A DNA stretch of 64,000 nucleotides from Paenisporosarcina sp. OV554 (GTDB lineage Bacteria > Bacillota > Bacilli > Bacillales_A > Planococcaceae). A program made the position numbers and the translations under genes. The notes under the pieces are model-generated. The model was given only the letters and a program-made list of their open reading frames with translations. It did no database searches and was not told where the DNA came from. Position 1 is the stretch's first letter. The number at the start of each line of letters is the position of its first letter. This document shows positions 44,544 to 57,239 of the stretch, one piece after another. Location of the stretch: positions 62,001 to 126,000 of the forward strand of contig NZ_QBUC01000007.1 in the NCBI RefSeq assembly GCF_003058165.1, read 5' to 3'.

Positions 44544-47500
44544 TTGGCAGGTCAACTAGTTCAGTATGGACAACACCGCGAGCGTAGAAGTTTTGCGCGT
44601 ATTAAAGAGGTGCTAGAGCTTCCGAATTTAATAGAAATTCAAACAGCATCTTATGAATGGTTCCTGGAAGAAGGTTTGCGTGAAATGTTCCGAGACATTT
44701 CTCCAATAGCTGATTTCACAGGTAATCTTTCACTTGAATTCATCGATTATGCATTAGGCGAGCCTAAGTATCCAGTCGATGAATCCAAAGAACGGGATGT
44801 AACTTATGCGGCACCACTTCGCGTAAAAGTACGTCTGCATAACAAAGAGTCAGATGAAGTAAAAGAGCAAGATGTCTTCATGGGTGATTTCCCATTGATG
44901 ACAGAAACAGGTACATTCGTTATTAACGGTGCTGAGCGCGTAATCGTATCTCAGTTAGTTCGTTCACCAAGTGTTTACTTCCATGACAAGACAGATAAAA
45001 ATGGTAAAAAAGGTTTTGGCGCAACAGTTATTCCGAACCGTGGAGCATGGTTAGAATATGAAATTGATGCGAAAGACGTAGTCTATTGTCGTATCGACCG
45101 CACACGTAAATTGCCAGTAACGGTTCTTTTACGTGCCCTTGGTTTCGGTTCTGATCAAGAAATTATCGATCTTATTGGCGATAATGAATATCTTCGTAAT
45201 ACGCTAGAAAAAGATAATACGGAAAGCACAGACAAAGCGTTGCTTGAAATTTATGAGCGTCTTCGTCCAGGCGAACCGCCAACAGTTGAAAGTGCGAAAA
45301 GTCTGTTGTATTCACGTTTCTTCGACCCAAAACGCTATGACTTAGCGAATGTAGGTCGTTACAAAATGAACAAAAAACTGCACATCAAAAACCGTTTGTT
45401 TAATCAAACAGTGGCTGAAACGCTTGTTGACCCAGAAACTGGTGAGATTTTAGCAGAACAAGGTGCATTGATTGACCGTCGTTTACTTGACCGTTTAATT
45501 CCACATCTAGAGAATGGAATCGGATTCCAAACAATTTCTCAAGTCGGTGGCGTATTAGAAGGCGATATCACGTTACAATCAATCAAAATTTATGCTCCAA
45601 ACAATGAAGCGCAACAAGAAATCAATGTAATCAGCAATGCTTATATTGAAGATGCGATTAAAAACATCACACCAGCTGACATTATTTCTTCTATTAGTTA
45701 TTTCTTCGGCCTGCTTTACAACGTTGGAAACACGGATGACATTGATCATCTAGGTAACCGTCGTTTACGTTCAGTAGGAGAATTGTTGCAAAATCAATTC
45801 CGTATCGGTCTTTCTCGTATGGAACGTGTTGTACGTGAGCGTATGTCTATCAATGACACACAATCAATCGTGCCACAACAATTGATTAATATCCGTCCGG
45901 TTATTGCTTCAATTAAAGAGTTCTTTGGTAGTTCTCAGTTGTCTCAATTCATGGATCAAACGAATCCGCTTGCTGAATTGACTCACAAACGTCGTCTATC
46001 GGCATTAGGGCCCGGTGGTTTAACGCGTGAACGTGCAGGGTTTGAAGTACGTGACGTTCATTACTCTCACTATGGTCGTATGTGTCCGATTGAAACGCCT
46101 GAGGGTCCGAACATTGGACTAATTAACTCACTTTCTAGTTTTGCGAAAGTGAACAAATTCGGTTTCATCGAAACACCTTATCGTCGAGTTGATCCTGAGT
46201 CAGGTTTAGTAACATCTCGTATCGATTATTTAACTGCTGATGAAGAAGACAACTATGTAGTAGCTCAAGCTAATGCACGTCTAAATGACGATGGACAATT
46301 TACTGATGAAGAAGTTGTTGGTCGTTTCCGTGGAGATAACACGGTATTCAAACGTAGTTCAATTGATTATATGGACGTTTCACCGAAACAAGTAGTTTCT
46401 GCAGCAACAGCGTGTATCCCGTTCTTAGAAAACGATGACTCCAACCGTGCCCTGATGGGTGCGAACATGCAACGTCAAGCAGTTCCATTATTAAACCCTG
46501 AAGCTCCTTTTGTAGGGACAGGTATGGAACATGTGAACGCGCGTGATTCTGGAGCTGCCGTAATTGCTAAATTCACTGGTATCGTTGAGCATGTAGAAGC
46601 GAGAGAAATTCGAGTTCGTCGTATTGAAGAAATCGATGGCAAAGAAGTTAAAGGCGATTTAACAAAATATAAATTACAAAAATTCATTCGTTCTAATCAA
46701 GGGACGAGTTATAACCAACGTCCAATCGTAAAAGTTGGCGATCGTGTAAATCCACTTGATATTCTTGCGGATGGACCATCGATGGAACGTGGAGAAATGG
46801 CACTTGGACGTAATGTACTAGTGGCGTTTATGACGTGGGATGGTTATAACTATGAAGATGCTGTAATCATGAGTGAACGTCTTGTAAAAGACGATGTGTA
46901 CACTTCTGTGCATATTGAAGAATATGAGTCGGAATCTCGTGATACGAAACTCGGACCTGAAGAAATCACACGTGATATTCCAAACGTAGGAGAAGAAGCG
47001 CTTCGTAACTTAGACGACCGTGGAATCATCCGAGTTGGTGCGGAAGTTCGCGATGGCGATATCTTAGTAGGTAAAGTAACACCTAAAGGGGTTACTGAGT
47101 TAACGGCTGAAGAACGATTATTACATGCAATCTTTGGTGAAAAAGCACGTGAAGTTCGTGATACATCTCTTCGTGTACCTCATGGTGCAGGCGGAATTAT
47201 CTTGGACGTTAAAGTGTTCAATCGTGAAGATGGCGACGAGCTTCCACCTGGTGTGAATCAACTCGTTCGTGCATATATCGTTCAAAAACGTAAAATTTCT
47301 GTTGGAGATAAAATGGCTGGACGTCATGGTAACAAAGGTGTTATCTCGCGTATTCTTCCAGAAGAAGATATGCCATTCATGCCGGATGGTACTCCAGTAG
47401 ATATCATGCTTAACCCTCTAGGCGTTCCATCTCGTATGAACATCGGTCAAGTATTAGAGCTACACTTAGGTATGGCTTCTCGTAAACTTGGTATTCATAT

Positions 47501-48095
47501 GGCTTCACCAGTATTTGATGGTGCCAATGAAGCAGATGTTTGGGACACTATGGAAGAATCTGGTATGAACCGTGATGGTAAAACAACATTGTATGACGGA
47601 CGCTCTGGTGAACCATTTGATAACCGTGTATCTGTCGGTGTTATGTATATGATTAAGTTAGCCCACATGGTTGATGATAAATTGCATGCACGTTCAACTG
47701 GACCTTACTCTCTTGTTACGCAACAACCGCTTGGTGGTAAAGCACAATTCGGTGGACAACGTTTCGGTGAGATGGAGGTTTGGGCACTTGAGGCATATGG
47801 TGCTGCTTATACACTTCAAGAAATCTTGACAGTGAAATCCGATGACGTAGTGGGTCGTGTGAAAACATACGAAGCTATTGTTAAAGGCGAGAGCGTACCA
47901 CAACCAGGTGTACCAGAATCATTTAAAGTATTAATTAAAGAACTTCAAAGTTTAGGTATGGACGTTAAGATGTTAACTATCGACGACGAAGAAATTGAAC
48001 TGCGTGATTTGGATGAAGAAGACGATCTTCACCCAACTGATGCACTAAATATCATGCCAACAACGGACGGAGTGCCGGTAGGTTCAGCCGAATAA
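44544..48095 (+). CDS. rpoB: DNA-directed RNA polymerase subunit beta
   Basis: 1183 residues from TTG 44544, chosen because it gives the family N-terminus (M)[19 protein letters not shown] and lies close to GAGGGGTGA; GTG 44535 is possible. Segments are continuous from [20 protein letters not shown] to [20 protein letters not shown]. The rifampicin-binding region (about residue 470) reads [20 protein letters not shown] then RLSALGPGG, with the usual Gln, Asp, His and Ser residues, so no classic resistance change is visible. Confidence 0.98.
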   Translation: MAGQLVQYGQHRERRSFARIKEVLELPNLIEIQTASYEWFLEEGLREMFRDISPIADFTGNLSLEFIDYALGEPKYPVDESKERDVTYAAPLRVKVRLHNKESDEVKEQDVFMGDFPLMTETGTFVINGAERVIVSQLVRSPSVYFHDKTDKNGKKGFGATVIPNRGAWLEYEIDAKDVVYCRIDRTRKLPVTVLLRALGFGSDQEIIDLIGDNEYLRNTLEKDNTESTDKALLEIYERLRPGEPPTVESAKSLLYSRFFDPKRYDLANVGRYKMNKKLHIKNRLFNQTVAETLVDPETGEILAEQGALIDRRLLDRLIPHLENGIGFQTISQVGGVLEGDITLQSIKIYAPNNEAQQEINVISNAYIEDAIKNITPADIISSISYFFGLLYNVGNTDDIDHLGNRRLRSVGELLQNQFRIGLSRMERVVRERMSINDTQSIVPQQLINIRPVIASIKEFFGSSQLSQFMDQTNPLAELTHKRRLSALGPGGLTRERAGFEVRDVHYSHYGRMCPIETPEGPNIGLINSLSSFAKVNKFGFIETPYRRVDPESGLVTSRIDYLTADEEDNYVVAQANARLNDDGQFTDEEVVGRFRGDNTVFKRSSIDYMDVSPKQVVSAATACIPFLENDDSNRALMGANMQRQAVPLLNPEAPFVGTGMEHVNARDSGAAVIAKFTGIVEHVEAREIRVRRIEEIDGKEVKGDLTKYKLQKFIRSNQGTSYNQRPIVKVGDRVNPLDILADGPSMERGEMALGRNVLVAFMTWDGYNYEDAVIMSERLVKDDVYTSVHIEEYESESRDTKLGPEEITRDIPNVGEEALRNLDDRGIIRVGAEVRDGDILVGKVTPKGVTELTAEERLLHAIFGEKAREVRDTSLRVPHGAGGIILDVKVFNREDGDELPPGVNQLVRAYIVQKRKISVGDKMAGRHGNKGVISRILPEEDMPFMPDGTPVDIMLNPLGVPSRMNIGQVLELHLGMASRKLGIHMASPVFDGANEADVWDTMEESGMNRDGKTTLYDGRSGEPFDNRVSVGVMYMIKLAHMVDDKLHARSTGPYSLVTQQPLGGKAQFGGQRFGEMEVWALEAYGAAYTLQEILTVKSDDVVGRVKTYEAIVKGESVPQPGVPESFKVLIKELQSLGMDVKMLTIDDEEIELRDLDEEDDLHPTDALNIMPTTDGVPVGSAE

Positions 48096-48139
48096 AGGTT
48101 GACTGATACGGTTTATATATAAAACGTTTTGAGAAATAA

Positions 48140-48161
48140 GGGCAGGCCTTCATACCTGCCC
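48140..48161 (+). other. stem-loop between rpoB and rpoC
   Basis: GGGCAGG (48140-48146) pairs with CCTGCCC (48155-48161). No clean T-run follows, so it is more likely an mRNA processing or stability element than a full terminator. Confidence 0.55.
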
Positions 48162-48244
48162 GCATTTCCATTTTCATAAAAGTTATCCGCCTGAGCTAAG
48201 TGGATAAAGTCTTTAAAAGACCCAGACTAAGGGAGGTAGGCTCC

Positions 48245-51200
48245 TTGATAGACGTTAATAATTTTGAGTACATGAAGATTGGTTTAGCATCTCCTGACAA
48301 GATTCGTTCTTGGTCATATGGTGAAGTGAAGAAGCCTGAAACGATTAACTACCGCACACTAAAACCTGAAAAAGATGGTTTGTTCTGTGAACGTATTTTC
48401 GGTCCAACAAAAGACTGGGAATGTCATTGTGGTAAGTATAAGCGTGTTCGTTATAAAGGCGTTGTATGTGATCGTTGTGGCGTTGAAGTTACACGTTCAA
48501 AAGTACGTCGTGAGCGCATGGGTCACATTGAATTAGCGGCTCCTGTATCACATATTTGGTATTTCAAAGGAATTCCAAGTCGTATGGGACTTATTCTTGA
48601 TATGTCTCCTCGTTCATTAGAAGAAGTAATTTACTTTGCTTCTTATGTAGTTGTAGATCCTGCAAATACACCGCTTGAACGCAAGCAACTATTGTCTGAG
48701 AAAGAATATCGTGCATACCGTGAAAAATATGGCAAGAAATTCTATGCTGCAATGGGTGCTGAAGCAATTAAGCGTCTTCTTCAAGATTTAGATCTTGAGA
48801 AAGAAACTGAAATGTTGAAAGAAGAACTTAAAACTGCAGCAGGTCAACGACGTACGCGTGCAATTAAACGATTAGAAGTTGTTGAATCATTCCGTAACTC
48901 TGGTAACAAACCTGATTGGATGATTTTAGATGTCCTTCCAGTAATACCGCCAGAAATACGTCCAATGGTGCAATTAGATGGCGGTCGTTTTGCTACATCT
49001 GATTTAAATGATTTGTATCGTCGTGTTATCAACCGTAATAACCGTTTAAAACGTTTACTTGATCTTGGCGCGCCAGGTATCATTGTTCAAAACGAAAAAC
49101 GTATGTTACAAGAAGCTGTTGATGCATTGATTGATAATGGTCGTCGTGGCCGTCCAGTTACTGGACCGGGTAACCGTCCATTGAAATCACTTTCACATAT
49201 GTTAAAAGGGAAACAAGGTCGTTTCCGTCAAAACTTACTAGGTAAACGTGTTGACTACTCTGGTCGTTCGGTTATCGTTGTAGGTCCAAACTTGAAAATG
49301 TATCAATGTGGACTTCCAAAAGAAATGGCAATTGAATTATTCAAACCATTTGTTATGAAAGAACTTGTTGAACGTGGCTTAGCTCACAACATTAAGAGTG
49401 CAAAACGTAAAATCGAACGTATGCATTCTGAAGTTTGGGATGTATTGGAAGACGTAATTAAGGAGCATCCGGTTTTATTAAACCGCGCACCTACTCTTCA
49501 CCGATTAGGTATTCAAGCTTTCGAACCTACATTAGTAGAAGGCCGTGCGATTCGTCTTCACCCACTGGTATGTACAGCTTACAACGCTGACTTCGATGGT
49601 GACCAAATGGCAGTTCACGTTCCTTTATCAGCAGAAGCGCAAGCAGAAGCTCGTTTGCTAATGTTAGCTGCACAAAACATTTTGAATCCGAAAGATGGAA
49701 AACCAGTTGTTACACCATCTCAAGATATGGTTTTAGGTAACTATTACTTAACACTTGAGCGTAAAGGTGCAACAGGAGAAGGTTCTACATTCTACGGACC
49801 AAATGAAGTATTGCTTGCATACCAAAATGGACATGCACATTTGCATACACGTATTGCAATTGCAGCAGGTTCATTGAAAAACCAAACATTCTCTGAAGAA
49901 CAAAACAAAATGTTGTTATTAACAACTGTAGGTAAAGTGATTTTCAATGAAATTTTACCTGAAACTTTCCCGTACATTAATGAACCTACGGACTTCAACC
50001 TTCAAGTTGAAACGCCGTCTAAATATTTTGTTCCTACAACGACAGATGTTCGCAAGCATATCGCCGAAGAGGAACTCGTATCACCGTTCAAGAAGAAAAT
50101 TCTTGGAAACATCATTGCTGAAGTATTTAAACGTTTCCATATTACTGAAACGTCTAGAATGCTTGACCGTATGAAAAACCTTGGTTTCAAATACTCGACT
50201 AGAGCCGGTATTACAATCGGTATTTCCGATATCGTGGTACTACCAGACAAAGGTGAAGTATTAGAAGAAGCTCAAGATAAAGTAGATAAAGTTCTGAAGC
50301 AATTCCGTCGTGGTTTGATTACAGAAGAAGAACGTTATGATCGTGTTATTTCTTATTGGAGTGCAGCTAAAGATGTTATTCAAGAAAAACTAATGAAATC
50401 TTTAGACAATTTAAACCCAATCTTCATGATGAGTGACTCTGGAGCGCGTGGTAACGCATCCAACTTTACTCAACTTGCAGGTATGCGTGGTTTAATGGCC
50501 AATCCAGCCGGTCGTATTATCGAACTACCTATTAAATCATCATTCCGTGAAGGTTTAACGGTTCTTGAATACTTCATCTCGACGCATGGTGCTCGTAAAG
50601 GTCTTGCGGATACAGCACTTAAAACAGCCGATTCAGGTTACCTAACACGTCGTTTAGTAGACGTTGCTCAAGACGTTATTGTTCGTGAAGATGAATGCGG
50701 AACGGACCGTGGCTTATTGATTGGCGCATTAATGGATGGCACAGAAGTAATTGAAGGCTTTGACGAGCGTATTGTTGGTCGTCATACACGTAAAACAATT
50801 TACCATCCAGAAACGAAAAAAGTTATTTTGGATAAAGATGGTTTAATTACAGAAGACGTAGCTCGCGTTATTTTAGATGCTGGAATTGAAGAACTTACAA
50901 TCCGTTCGGCATTTACATGTAACACGAAACATGGCGTATGTAAAAAATGTTACGGTACTAACTTAGCAACTGGAGAAGACGTTGAAGTTGGTGAAGCAGT
51001 TGGTATTATTGCTGCCCAATCAATCGGTGAACCAGGTACTCAGTTAACAATGCGTACGTTCCATACGGGCGGTGTTGCTGGAGACGATATTACTCAAGGT
51101 CTTCCACGTATCCAAGAGATTTTCGAATCTCGTAACCCTAAAGGTCAAGCGGTTATTTCTGAAATTACAGGGGTTATCTCTGCAATTGAAGAAATTCGTG

Positions 51201-51847
51201 AAGGTCAAAAAGAAATCACAGTTCAAGGTGACGTTGAAACACGTAAATATCTTTCTCCGTATAATGGTCGCTTGAAAGTTCAATTAGATGACCAAATTAA
51301 ACGTGGTGAAGTATTAACAGAAGGTTCAATCGATCCAAAAGAATTGTTAAAAGTTAAAGATGTTTCTACAGTACAAGTTTACTTGCTAAAAGAAGTTCAA
51401 AAAGTATACCGTATGCAGGGTGTAGAAATTGGTGACAAACATATCGAAGTAATGGTTCGCCAAATGCTCCGCAAAGTGCGTGTAATCGAGGCTGGTGAAA
51501 CTGAACTATTACCTGGTTCATTACTCGACATTCACCAATTTGCAGAAGCGAATAAAGATGCAGTGTTAAGCGGAAAAATTCCTGCAACATGTCGCCCAGT
51601 TATTCTCGGTATTACAAAAGCTTCACTTGAAACAGAATCGTTCTTATCAGCAGCGTCATTCCAAGAAACTACGCGTGTATTAACAGACGCGGCAATTAAA
51701 GGGAAACGTGATGAATTACTTGGCTTGAAAGAAAATGTTATTATTGGTAAACTCGTTCCAGCGGGTACTGGTATGCAACGTTACCGTCAAATCAAGATAG
51801 TTGATGTAAATAAAAATGAAACTGAAGTAGCAGTGAGCGCTGAATAA
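48245..51847 (+). CDS. rpoC: DNA-directed RNA polymerase subunit beta'
   Basis: 1200 residues from TTG 48245 after GGGAGGT, giving the family start (M)[20 protein letters not shown]; a frame back to 48200 is not family-like. Zinc sites are [20 protein letters not shown] and [13 protein letters not shown]. The catalytic Mg loop [12 protein letters not shown] is intact. Trigger loop, bridge helix and the C-terminal [20 protein letters not shown] are present. Confidence 0.98.
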   Translation: MIDVNNFEYMKIGLASPDKIRSWSYGEVKKPETINYRTLKPEKDGLFCERIFGPTKDWECHCGKYKRVRYKGVVCDRCGVEVTRSKVRRERMGHIELAAPVSHIWYFKGIPSRMGLILDMSPRSLEEVIYFASYVVVDPANTPLERKQLLSEKEYRAYREKYGKKFYAAMGAEAIKRLLQDLDLEKETEMLKEELKTAAGQRRTRAIKRLEVVESFRNSGNKPDWMILDVLPVIPPEIRPMVQLDGGRFATSDLNDLYRRVINRNNRLKRLLDLGAPGIIVQNEKRMLQEAVDALIDNGRRGRPVTGPGNRPLKSLSHMLKGKQGRFRQNLLGKRVDYSGRSVIVVGPNLKMYQCGLPKEMAIELFKPFVMKELVERGLAHNIKSAKRKIERMHSEVWDVLEDVIKEHPVLLNRAPTLHRLGIQAFEPTLVEGRAIRLHPLVCTAYNADFDGDQMAVHVPLSAEAQAEARLLMLAAQNILNPKDGKPVVTPSQDMVLGNYYLTLERKGATGEGSTFYGPNEVLLAYQNGHAHLHTRIAIAAGSLKNQTFSEEQNKMLLLTTVGKVIFNEILPETFPYINEPTDFNLQVETPSKYFVPTTTDVRKHIAEEELVSPFKKKILGNIIAEVFKRFHITETSRMLDRMKNLGFKYSTRAGITIGISDIVVLPDKGEVLEEAQDKVDKVLKQFRRGLITEEERYDRVISYWSAAKDVIQEKLMKSLDNLNPIFMMSDSGARGNASNFTQLAGMRGLMANPAGRIIELPIKSSFREGLTVLEYFISTHGARKGLADTALKTADSGYLTRRLVDVAQDVIVREDECGTDRGLLIGALMDGTEVIEGFDERIVGRHTRKTIYHPETKKVILDKDGLITEDVARVILDAGIEELTIRSAFTCNTKHGVCKKCYGTNLATGEDVEVGEAVGIIAAQSIGEPGTQLTMRTFHTGGVAGDDITQGLPRIQEIFESRNPKGQAVISEITGVISAIEEIREGQKEITVQGDVETRKYLSPYNGRLKVQLDDQIKRGEVLTEGSIDPKELLKVKDVSTVQVYLLKEVQKVYRMQGVEIGDKHIEVMVRQMLRKVRVIEAGETELLPGSLLDIHQFAEANKDAVLSGKIPATCRPVILGITKASLETESFLSAASFQETTRVLTDAAIKGKRDELLGLKENVIIGKLVPAGTGMQRYRQIKIVDVNKNETEVAVSAE

Positions 51848-51859
51848 ATTAATAACAAT

Positions 51860-51895
51860 CCGGTGGGGTTAATACATAACCCCCCGGTATTTATT
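51860..51895 (+). terminator. terminator after rpoC
   Basis: CCGGTGGGGTT (51860-51870) pairs with AACCCCCCGG (51878-51887), followed by TATTTATTT. Confidence 0.75.
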
Positions 51896-51973
51896 TCTAG
51901 CTTCACAGACCAGATCGAACATTCATTGTTCTAATGTCGGAGTCGGTCTAACTACTTTTCAACAAAAAACTGG

Positions 51974-52002
51974 TTGACAGATAAAATTATGAATGATACC
52001 AT
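51974..52002 (+). promoter_or_regulatory. promoter of the L7Ae-like/rpsL-rpsG unit
   Basis: TTGACA (51974-51979), 17 bp, TACCAT (51997-52002). Confidence 0.7.
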
Positions 52003-52049
52003 GTTTAAGGTTGATAGTTGAAGGTCTGGGTCTTTGGAGGATATGCAAA

Positions 52050-52298
52050 ATGTCTTATGAAAAAGTTAATCAGGCGAAGAAAACCGTCATCGGTACTAAG
52101 CAAACAGTAAAAGCAATCCATGGTGGCCATGTAACAGAAATTTTAGTGGCTCGAGATGCAGACAGTCGAATCACCCAATCAGCTATTCAGACAGCACAAG
52201 AAAACGGTGTGAAGATTGACTATGTTGAGTCTAGAATAGAACTTGGTAAAGCCTGCGGACTTCAAGTAGGTGCAGCAGTTGTTGCAATTACTGTGTAA
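52050..52298 (+). CDS. rplGB: L7Ae-family ribosome-associated protein (YbxF/RplGB)
   Basis: 82 residues from ATG 52050 after TTGGAGGATATG. The L7Ae fold is seen in KKTVIGTKQTVKAIHGGHVTEILVA, then IDYVESRIELGKACGLQVGAAVVAI. B. subtilis YbxF binds kink-turn RNA. It leads the rpsL-rpsG-fusA-tuf group. Confidence 0.92.
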   Translation: MSYEKVNQAKKTVIGTKQTVKAIHGGHVTEILVARDADSRITQSAIQTAQENGVKIDYVESRIELGKACGLQVGAAVVAITV

Positions 52299-52303
52299 CA
52301 GTT

Positions 52304-52321
52304 TTTGTGTATGAACACAAA
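52304..52321 (+). other. small hairpin in the rpsL leader
   Basis: TTTGTGT (52304-52310) pairs with ACACAAA (52315-52321) around ATGA. Purpose unknown. Confidence 0.4.
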
Positions 52322-52397
52322 GACTTTGTTTTTTACCCAAAAATGAACCACCTGGATGTGTGGTATTACAACGATCAGAAGAAGGGAGGAATAATCG

Positions 52398-52820
52398 ATG
52401 CCTACAATTAACCAATTGGTACGTAAGCCTCGTAAATCCAAGACTGTAAAATCAAACTCACCTGCTTTGAATAAAGGGTATAACAGCTCTAAAAAAACGT
52501 TAACAAACGTTAATTCACCGCAAAAACGTGGGGTTTGTACACGTGTTGGTACAATGACACCAAGAAAGCCAAACTCAGCGCTTCGTAAATACGCGCGTGT
52601 ACGTTTAACTAACCTATTAGAGGTTACTGCGTACATCCCGGGTGAAGGTCATAACCTTCAAGAACACAGTGTTGTTCTAATCCGTGGAGGACGAGTAAAA
52701 GATTTAGCGGGTGTACGTTACCATATCGTACGTGGTGCTCTTGATACAGCTGGTGTTACTGGCCGTATGCAAAGCCGTTCATTATACGGAACTAAACGCC
52801 CTAAAGTTAAAAAAAGCTAA
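52398..52820 (+). CDS. rpsL: 30S ribosomal protein S12
   Basis: 140 residues. [20 protein letters not shown] and [25 protein letters not shown] are diagnostic. Lysines at the usual streptomycin-related positions (TPRKPNS and RVKDL) are present, so no classic resistance change is seen. ATG 52398 follows AAGGGAGGAATAATCG. Confidence 0.97.
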   Translation: MPTINQLVRKPRKSKTVKSNSPALNKGYNSSKKTLTNVNSPQKRGVCTRVGTMTPRKPNSALRKYARVRLTNLLEVTAYIPGEGHNLQEHSVVLIRGGRVKDLAGVRYHIVRGALDTAGVTGRMQSRSLYGTKRPKVKKS

Positions 52821-52872
52821 TAAAAGTTAACACAAAATAAAATCATAGATTTTTTCGAAAGGAGGAAAACAC

Positions 52873-53343
52873 ATGCCTCGTAAAGGTCCTGTTTCCAAAC
52901 GTGACGTGTTACCAGATCCAATATACAATTCAAAATTAGTAACTCGTTTAGTCAACAAATTAATGGTGGATGGTAAAAGAGGTACTTCTCAAAAAATTCT
53001 TTATGGAGCTTTTGAACTTGTTCAAGAACGTTCAGGTAAAGATTCTTTAGAAGTATTTGAAGCTGCTCTTGCAAACATTATGCCAGTACTTGAAGTTAAA
53101 GCTCGCCGTGTTGGTGGTTCTAACTATCAGGTGCCAATCGAAGTTCGTCCAGAACGTCGTTCTACATTAGGTCTTCGCTACTTAGTGAACTATTCTCGTC
53201 TTCGTGGGGAGAAAACAATGGAAGAGCGTTTAGCTAATGAAATTCTTGACGCTTCTAACAACACAGGTGCTTCTGTGAAGAAACGTGAAGATATGCACAA
53301 AATGGCGGAAGCTAACAAAGCGTTTGCTCATTACCGCTGGTAG
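52873..53343 (+). CDS. rpsG: 30S ribosomal protein S7
   Basis: 156 residues, opening [46 protein letters not shown] and [15 protein letters not shown] are diagnostic. It nucleates assembly of the 30S head. ATG follows AAAGGAGGAAAAC. Confidence 0.97.
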   Translation: MPRKGPVSKRDVLPDPIYNSKLVTRLVNKLMVDGKRGTSQKILYGAFELVQERSGKDSLEVFEAALANIMPVLEVKARRVGGSNYQVPIEVRPERRSTLGLRYLVNYSRLRGEKTMEERLANEILDASNNTGASVKKREDMHKMAEANKAFAHYRW

Positions 53344-53394
53344 GATTTTTCATCCACTAATCATTCTAATTTGAGATGGAAGGAGAAATACAAA

Positions 53395-55470
53395 ATGGCT
53401 AGAGAATTCTCCTTAGAGAATACACGTAACATTGGTATCATGGCTCATATTGATGCTGGTAAAACAACAACTACTGAGCGTATTCTTTATTACACAGGTC
53501 GTATCCACAAAATTGGTGAAACGCATGAAGGTGCATCACAAATGGACTGGATGGAGCAAGAGCAAGAGCGTGGAATCACGATCACTTCTGCTGCAACAAC
53601 AGCTGCTTGGAAAGGCCACCGCGTAAACATTATCGATACACCAGGACACGTAGATTTCACTGTTGAAGTTGAACGTTCACTTCGTGTACTTGATGGTGCT
53701 GTAGCGGTTCTTGATGCACAGTCTGGCGTTGAACCACAAACTGAAACAGTATGGCGCCAAGCTACAACTTACGGCGTACCACGTATTGTTTTCGTAAACA
53801 AAATGGACAAAATCGGGGCTGACTTCCTATATTCTGTAGGAACAATCCACGATCGTTTACAAGCAAATGCACATCCGATTCAATTAGCAATTGGTGCTGA
53901 AGACGATTTTGAAGCTATTATCGACTTAGTCGAAATGAATGCAATTTATTATGGTAACGATGAAGGAACAGACATCCAAGTGAAAGAAATTCCTGAATCA
54001 CATATCGAACTTGCAAACGAATGGCGTGAAAAGTTAGTTGAAGGAATTGCTGAACTTGATGAAGCACTAATGGAAAAATACCTTGGTGGCGAAGAAATCA
54101 CGAAGGAAGAATTGAAAGCTGCTATCCGTAAAGGAACGCTAAATGTTGAATTCTTCCCTGTAGTTTGTGGTACTGCTTTCAAAAACAAAGGTGTTCAATT
54201 AATGCTTGATGCTGTAATCGACTATCTTCCAGCACCGACAGATGTACCGCCAATGATGGGTACTCTTCCGGATTCTGACGAAGAAGTTTTACGTAAACCA
54301 GACGATTCAGAGCCTTTCTCTGCATTAGCATTCAAAGTTATGACGGACCCTTACGTTGGTAAATTAACGTTCTTCCGCGTATACTCTGGTGTTCTTTCTT
54401 CAGGTTCTTACGTACAGAACTCAACTAAAGGTAAACGTGAACGCGTAGGTCGTATCCTACAAATGCACGCTAACTCTCGTGAAGAAATTGGTCAAGTTTA
54501 CTCTGGTGACATTGCTGCAGCAGTTGGTCTTAAAGATACAACTACTGGAGACACATTGTGTGACGAGAAACATCTTGTTATCCTTGAGTCTATGGTATTC
54601 CCAGAACCAGTTATCTCGTTATCTGTAGAGCCGAAGTCAAAAGCTGACCAAGATAAAATGGGTCAAGCTTTACAAAAACTTCAAGAGGAAGATCCAACTT
54701 TCCGCGCTCATACTGACGTAGAAACTGGACAAGTTATCATCGCTGGTATGGGTGAACTTCACTTAGATATTATCGTTGATCGTATGCGTCGTGAATTCAA
54801 GGTTGAAGCTAACGTGGGCGCGCCACAAGTTTCTTACCGTGAAACATTCCGTGGATCAGCTTCAGTTGAAGGTAAGTTCGTTCGCCAATCTGGTGGTCGT
54901 GGTCAATTCGGACACGTTTGGATTGAATTCTCTCCAAACGAAGAAGGAAAAGGCTTTGAATTCGAAAACGGAATCGTCGGTGGTGTTGTACCACGTGAAT
55001 ACATCCCAGCTGTTGAAGCAGGTCTTCGTGACTCTTTAAACAATGGTGTAATTGCTGGTTACCCACTTATTGACATCAAGGCTCGTCTATTCGACGGATC
55101 TTACCATGATGTTGACTCGAATGAGATGGCGTTTAAAATTGCTGCTTCAATGGCACTTAAAAACGCAGTATCAAAATGTAGCCCAGTACTTCTAGAGCCT
55201 ATCATGCGCGTAGAAGTAGTTATCCCTGAGGAATACCTTGGCGATATCATGGGTGACATTACATCACGTCGAGGACGTGTTGAAGGTATGGACGCTCGTG
55301 GAAACGCGCAAGTAGTACGTTCAATGGTTCCTCTTGCTCAAATGTTTGGTTACGCAACTTCATTGCGTTCTAACACGCAAGGTCGCGGTGTGTTCTCAAT
55401 GCACTTTGATCACTATGAAGAAGTACCAAAATCAATTTCTGAAGAAATTATCAAAAAAAATAAAGGTTAA
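53395..55470 (+). CDS. fusA: elongation factor G
   Basis: 691 residues from ATG 53395 after AAGGAGAAATAC. GTPase motifs are [15 protein letters not shown] (G1), [12 protein letters not shown] (G2), DTPGHVDF (G3) and NKMDK (G4). Domains II-V follow to the C-terminus. It drives translocation; residues around the fusidic-acid pocket look ordinary. Confidence 0.98.
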   Translation: MAREFSLENTRNIGIMAHIDAGKTTTTERILYYTGRIHKIGETHEGASQMDWMEQEQERGITITSAATTAAWKGHRVNIIDTPGHVDFTVEVERSLRVLDGAVAVLDAQSGVEPQTETVWRQATTYGVPRIVFVNKMDKIGADFLYSVGTIHDRLQANAHPIQLAIGAEDDFEAIIDLVEMNAIYYGNDEGTDIQVKEIPESHIELANEWREKLVEGIAELDEALMEKYLGGEEITKEELKAAIRKGTLNVEFFPVVCGTAFKNKGVQLMLDAVIDYLPAPTDVPPMMGTLPDSDEEVLRKPDDSEPFSALAFKVMTDPYVGKLTFFRVYSGVLSSGSYVQNSTKGKRERVGRILQMHANSREEIGQVYSGDIAAAVGLKDTTTGDTLCDEKHLVILESMVFPEPVISLSVEPKSKADQDKMGQALQKLQEEDPTFRAHTDVETGQVIIAGMGELHLDIIVDRMRREFKVEANVGAPQVSYRETFRGSASVEGKFVRQSGGRGQFGHVWIEFSPNEEGKGFEFENGIVGGVVPREYIPAVEAGLRDSLNNGVIAGYPLIDIKARLFDGSYHDVDSNEMAFKIAASMALKNAVSKCSPVLLEPIMRVEVVIPEEYLGDIMGDITSRRGRVEGMDARGNAQVVRSMVPLAQMFGYATSLRSNTQGRGVFSMHFDHYEEVPKSISEEIIKKNKG

Positions 55471-55514
55471 TTATTGAAGTTTGATTTTTAATCTTGTATA
55501 ACTAAATTTGTGAG

Positions 55515-55551
55515 GTATGAATGATGGTGGATCTAGACCATCATTATTCAT
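55515..55551 (+). other. stem-loop between fusA and tuf
   Basis: AATGATGGT (55520-55528) pairs with ACCATCATT (55537-55545), extendable by GTATGA/TCATAC-type pairing outside. There is no T-run, so it may be an mRNA processing or stability element. Confidence 0.55.
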
Positions 55552-55591
55552 ACTAAAAACTAAACATTTAAATTTGAGGAGGACTTCTATA

Positions 55592-56779
55592 ATGGCAAAA
55601 GCTAAATTTGATCGTTCTAAAACACATGCGAATATTGGTACAATTGGTCACGTTGACCATGGTAAAACAACTTTAACAGCTGCAATCGCAACAGTTCTTG
55701 CAAAACGCTCTGGTGGTACTGCAATGAGCTACGCACAAATCGATAATGCTCCTGAAGAAAAAGAGCGCGGAATCACAATCAACACTTCTCACGTTGAATA
55801 TGAAACTGCTTCTCGTCACTATGCACACGTTGACTGCCCAGGACATGCCGATTATGTTAAGAACATGATCACTGGTGCTGCACAAATGGACGGCGGAATC
55901 TTAGTAGTATCTGCTGCTGACGGCCCAATGCCACAAACTCGTGAGCACATCCTTCTTTCACGTCAAGTTGGTGTTCCTTACTTAGTAGTCTTCATGAACA
56001 AATGTGACATGGTAGACGACGAAGAATTACTTGAATTAGTAGAAATGGAAGTTCGTGATCTTCTTTCTGATTATGATTTCCCTGGCGACGACATTCCAGT
56101 AATCAAAGGTTCAGCTCTTAAAGCATTAGAAGGCGAAGAAAAATGGGAAGAGAAAATCGTTGAATTAATGGACGCTGTTGACTCTTATATCCCAACTCCA
56201 GAACGTCAAACTGACAAACCATTCATGATGCCTGTTGAGGATGTATTCTCAATCACAGGTCGTGGTACAGTTGCAACTGGTCGTGTTGAGCGTGGACAAG
56301 TTAAAGTTGGAGACTCTGTTGATATCATCGGTATAGTTGAAGAGCCGAAATCAACTACAGTAACTGGCGTTGAAATGTTCCGTAAACTTCTTGACTATGC
56401 AGAAGCTGGTGACAACATCGGTGCTCTTCTTCGTGGAGTATCTCGTGAAGATATCCAACGTGGACAAGTATTGGCTAAACCAGGTACAATTACTCCACAT
56501 ACTGAATTCAAAGCAGAAGTTTATGTTTTATCAAAAGAAGAAGGTGGACGTCATACTCCATTCTTCACTAACTACCGTCCTCAGTTCTACTTCCGTACAA
56601 CTGACGTAACTGGTATCTGTAACTTACCTGAAGGCGTTGAAATGGTTATGCCTGGAGACAACATCGAAATGACTGTTGCTCTTATCGCTCCAATCGCGCT
56701 TGAAGAAGGTACTAAGTTCTCTATCCGTGAGGGTGGACGTACTGTTGGTGCTGGTGTAGTTGCGACTATCACTAAATAA
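55592..56779 (+). CDS. tuf: elongation factor Tu
   Basis: 395 residues from ATG 55592 after [26 protein letters not shown] (G1), [13 protein letters not shown] (G2), [21 protein letters not shown] (G3, DxxG) and NKCD (G4) are present, followed by two beta-barrels to [14 protein letters not shown]. It delivers aminoacyl-tRNA. A strong terminator follows. Confidence 0.98.
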   Translation: MAKAKFDRSKTHANIGTIGHVDHGKTTLTAAIATVLAKRSGGTAMSYAQIDNAPEEKERGITINTSHVEYETASRHYAHVDCPGHADYVKNMITGAAQMDGGILVVSAADGPMPQTREHILLSRQVGVPYLVVFMNKCDMVDDEELLELVEMEVRDLLSDYDFPGDDIPVIKGSALKALEGEEKWEEKIVELMDAVDSYIPTPERQTDKPFMMPVEDVFSITGRGTVATGRVERGQVKVGDSVDIIGIVEEPKSTTVTGVEMFRKLLDYAEAGDNIGALLRGVSREDIQRGQVLAKPGTITPHTEFKAEVYVLSKEEGGRHTPFFTNYRPQFYFRTTDVTGICNLPEGVEMVMPGDNIEMTVALIAPIALEEGTKFSIREGGRTVGAGVVATITK

Positions 56780-56791
56780 TCAATAATTTCT

Positions 56792-56828
56792 AAAGACCTT
56801 GCCGGGACGCTGGCAAGGTCTTTTTTTG
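56792..56828 (+). terminator. terminator after tuf
   Basis: AAAGACCTTGCC (56792-56803) pairs perfectly with GGCAAGGTCTTT (56812-56823), followed by TTTT. It closes the long ribosomal/translation block. Confidence 0.92.
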
Positions 56829-56829
56829 T

Positions 56830-57200
56830 TTTCTATTTAACTAAATTTCTTAGATTGAGATTATCTAAAAAAATATTTTGGAGGCAATTACGATACGTTA
56901 CAGAAAAATAATCTACTCTATTTTTGCATGTTTCAACTATTTTGAAAATAAATTTTAAAATAGTTCTATATCTTAAGAACGTTATTCTAATAACAATGTA
57001 AACGGATACATAAATTAGGAATATTCTAAATAGACTGATAAACAAGAAAAGGTCGATTGACAAGGTATCGAATAGACGATACGATAGCAACAATTTACTT
57101 TTAGTAAAGACCTAATAAGAAGAAAATTGATGAATAATACTCGATGGAATATTTCAGAAATTCAGCAATACAATAGCAGGAAGATAAATTTCCTTGGAAA
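56830..57200. other. AT-rich intergenic stretch between tuf and the ilv T-box
   Basis: No gene is supported. The only notable structure is AACTATTTT (56935-56943) with AAAATAGTT (56957-56965), a long AT-rich hairpin. An 86-codon frame on the minus strand (56833-57093) is low-complexity and lacks a ribosome-binding site. Confidence 0.6.
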
Positions 57201-57204
57201 ATAT

Positions 57205-57234
57205 TTGTTTTGATAGAAACTAGGGACATATATT
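57205..57234 (+). promoter_or_regulatory. candidate ilv-leu promoter
   Basis: TTGTTT (57205-57210), 18 bp, TATATT (57229-57234), just upstream of T-box Stem I. Confidence 0.45.
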
Positions 57235-57239
57235 TAAAT

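Noticed and set aside
45900-46040. Possible rifampicin-resistance change in rpoB
   Set aside because: The Gln, Asp, His and Ser positions of the binding region read as in sensitive enzymes.
56833-57093. 86-codon minus-strand frame after tuf
   Set aside because: AT-driven low-complexity peptide, no ribosome-binding site, lies in a region with no other coding signal.
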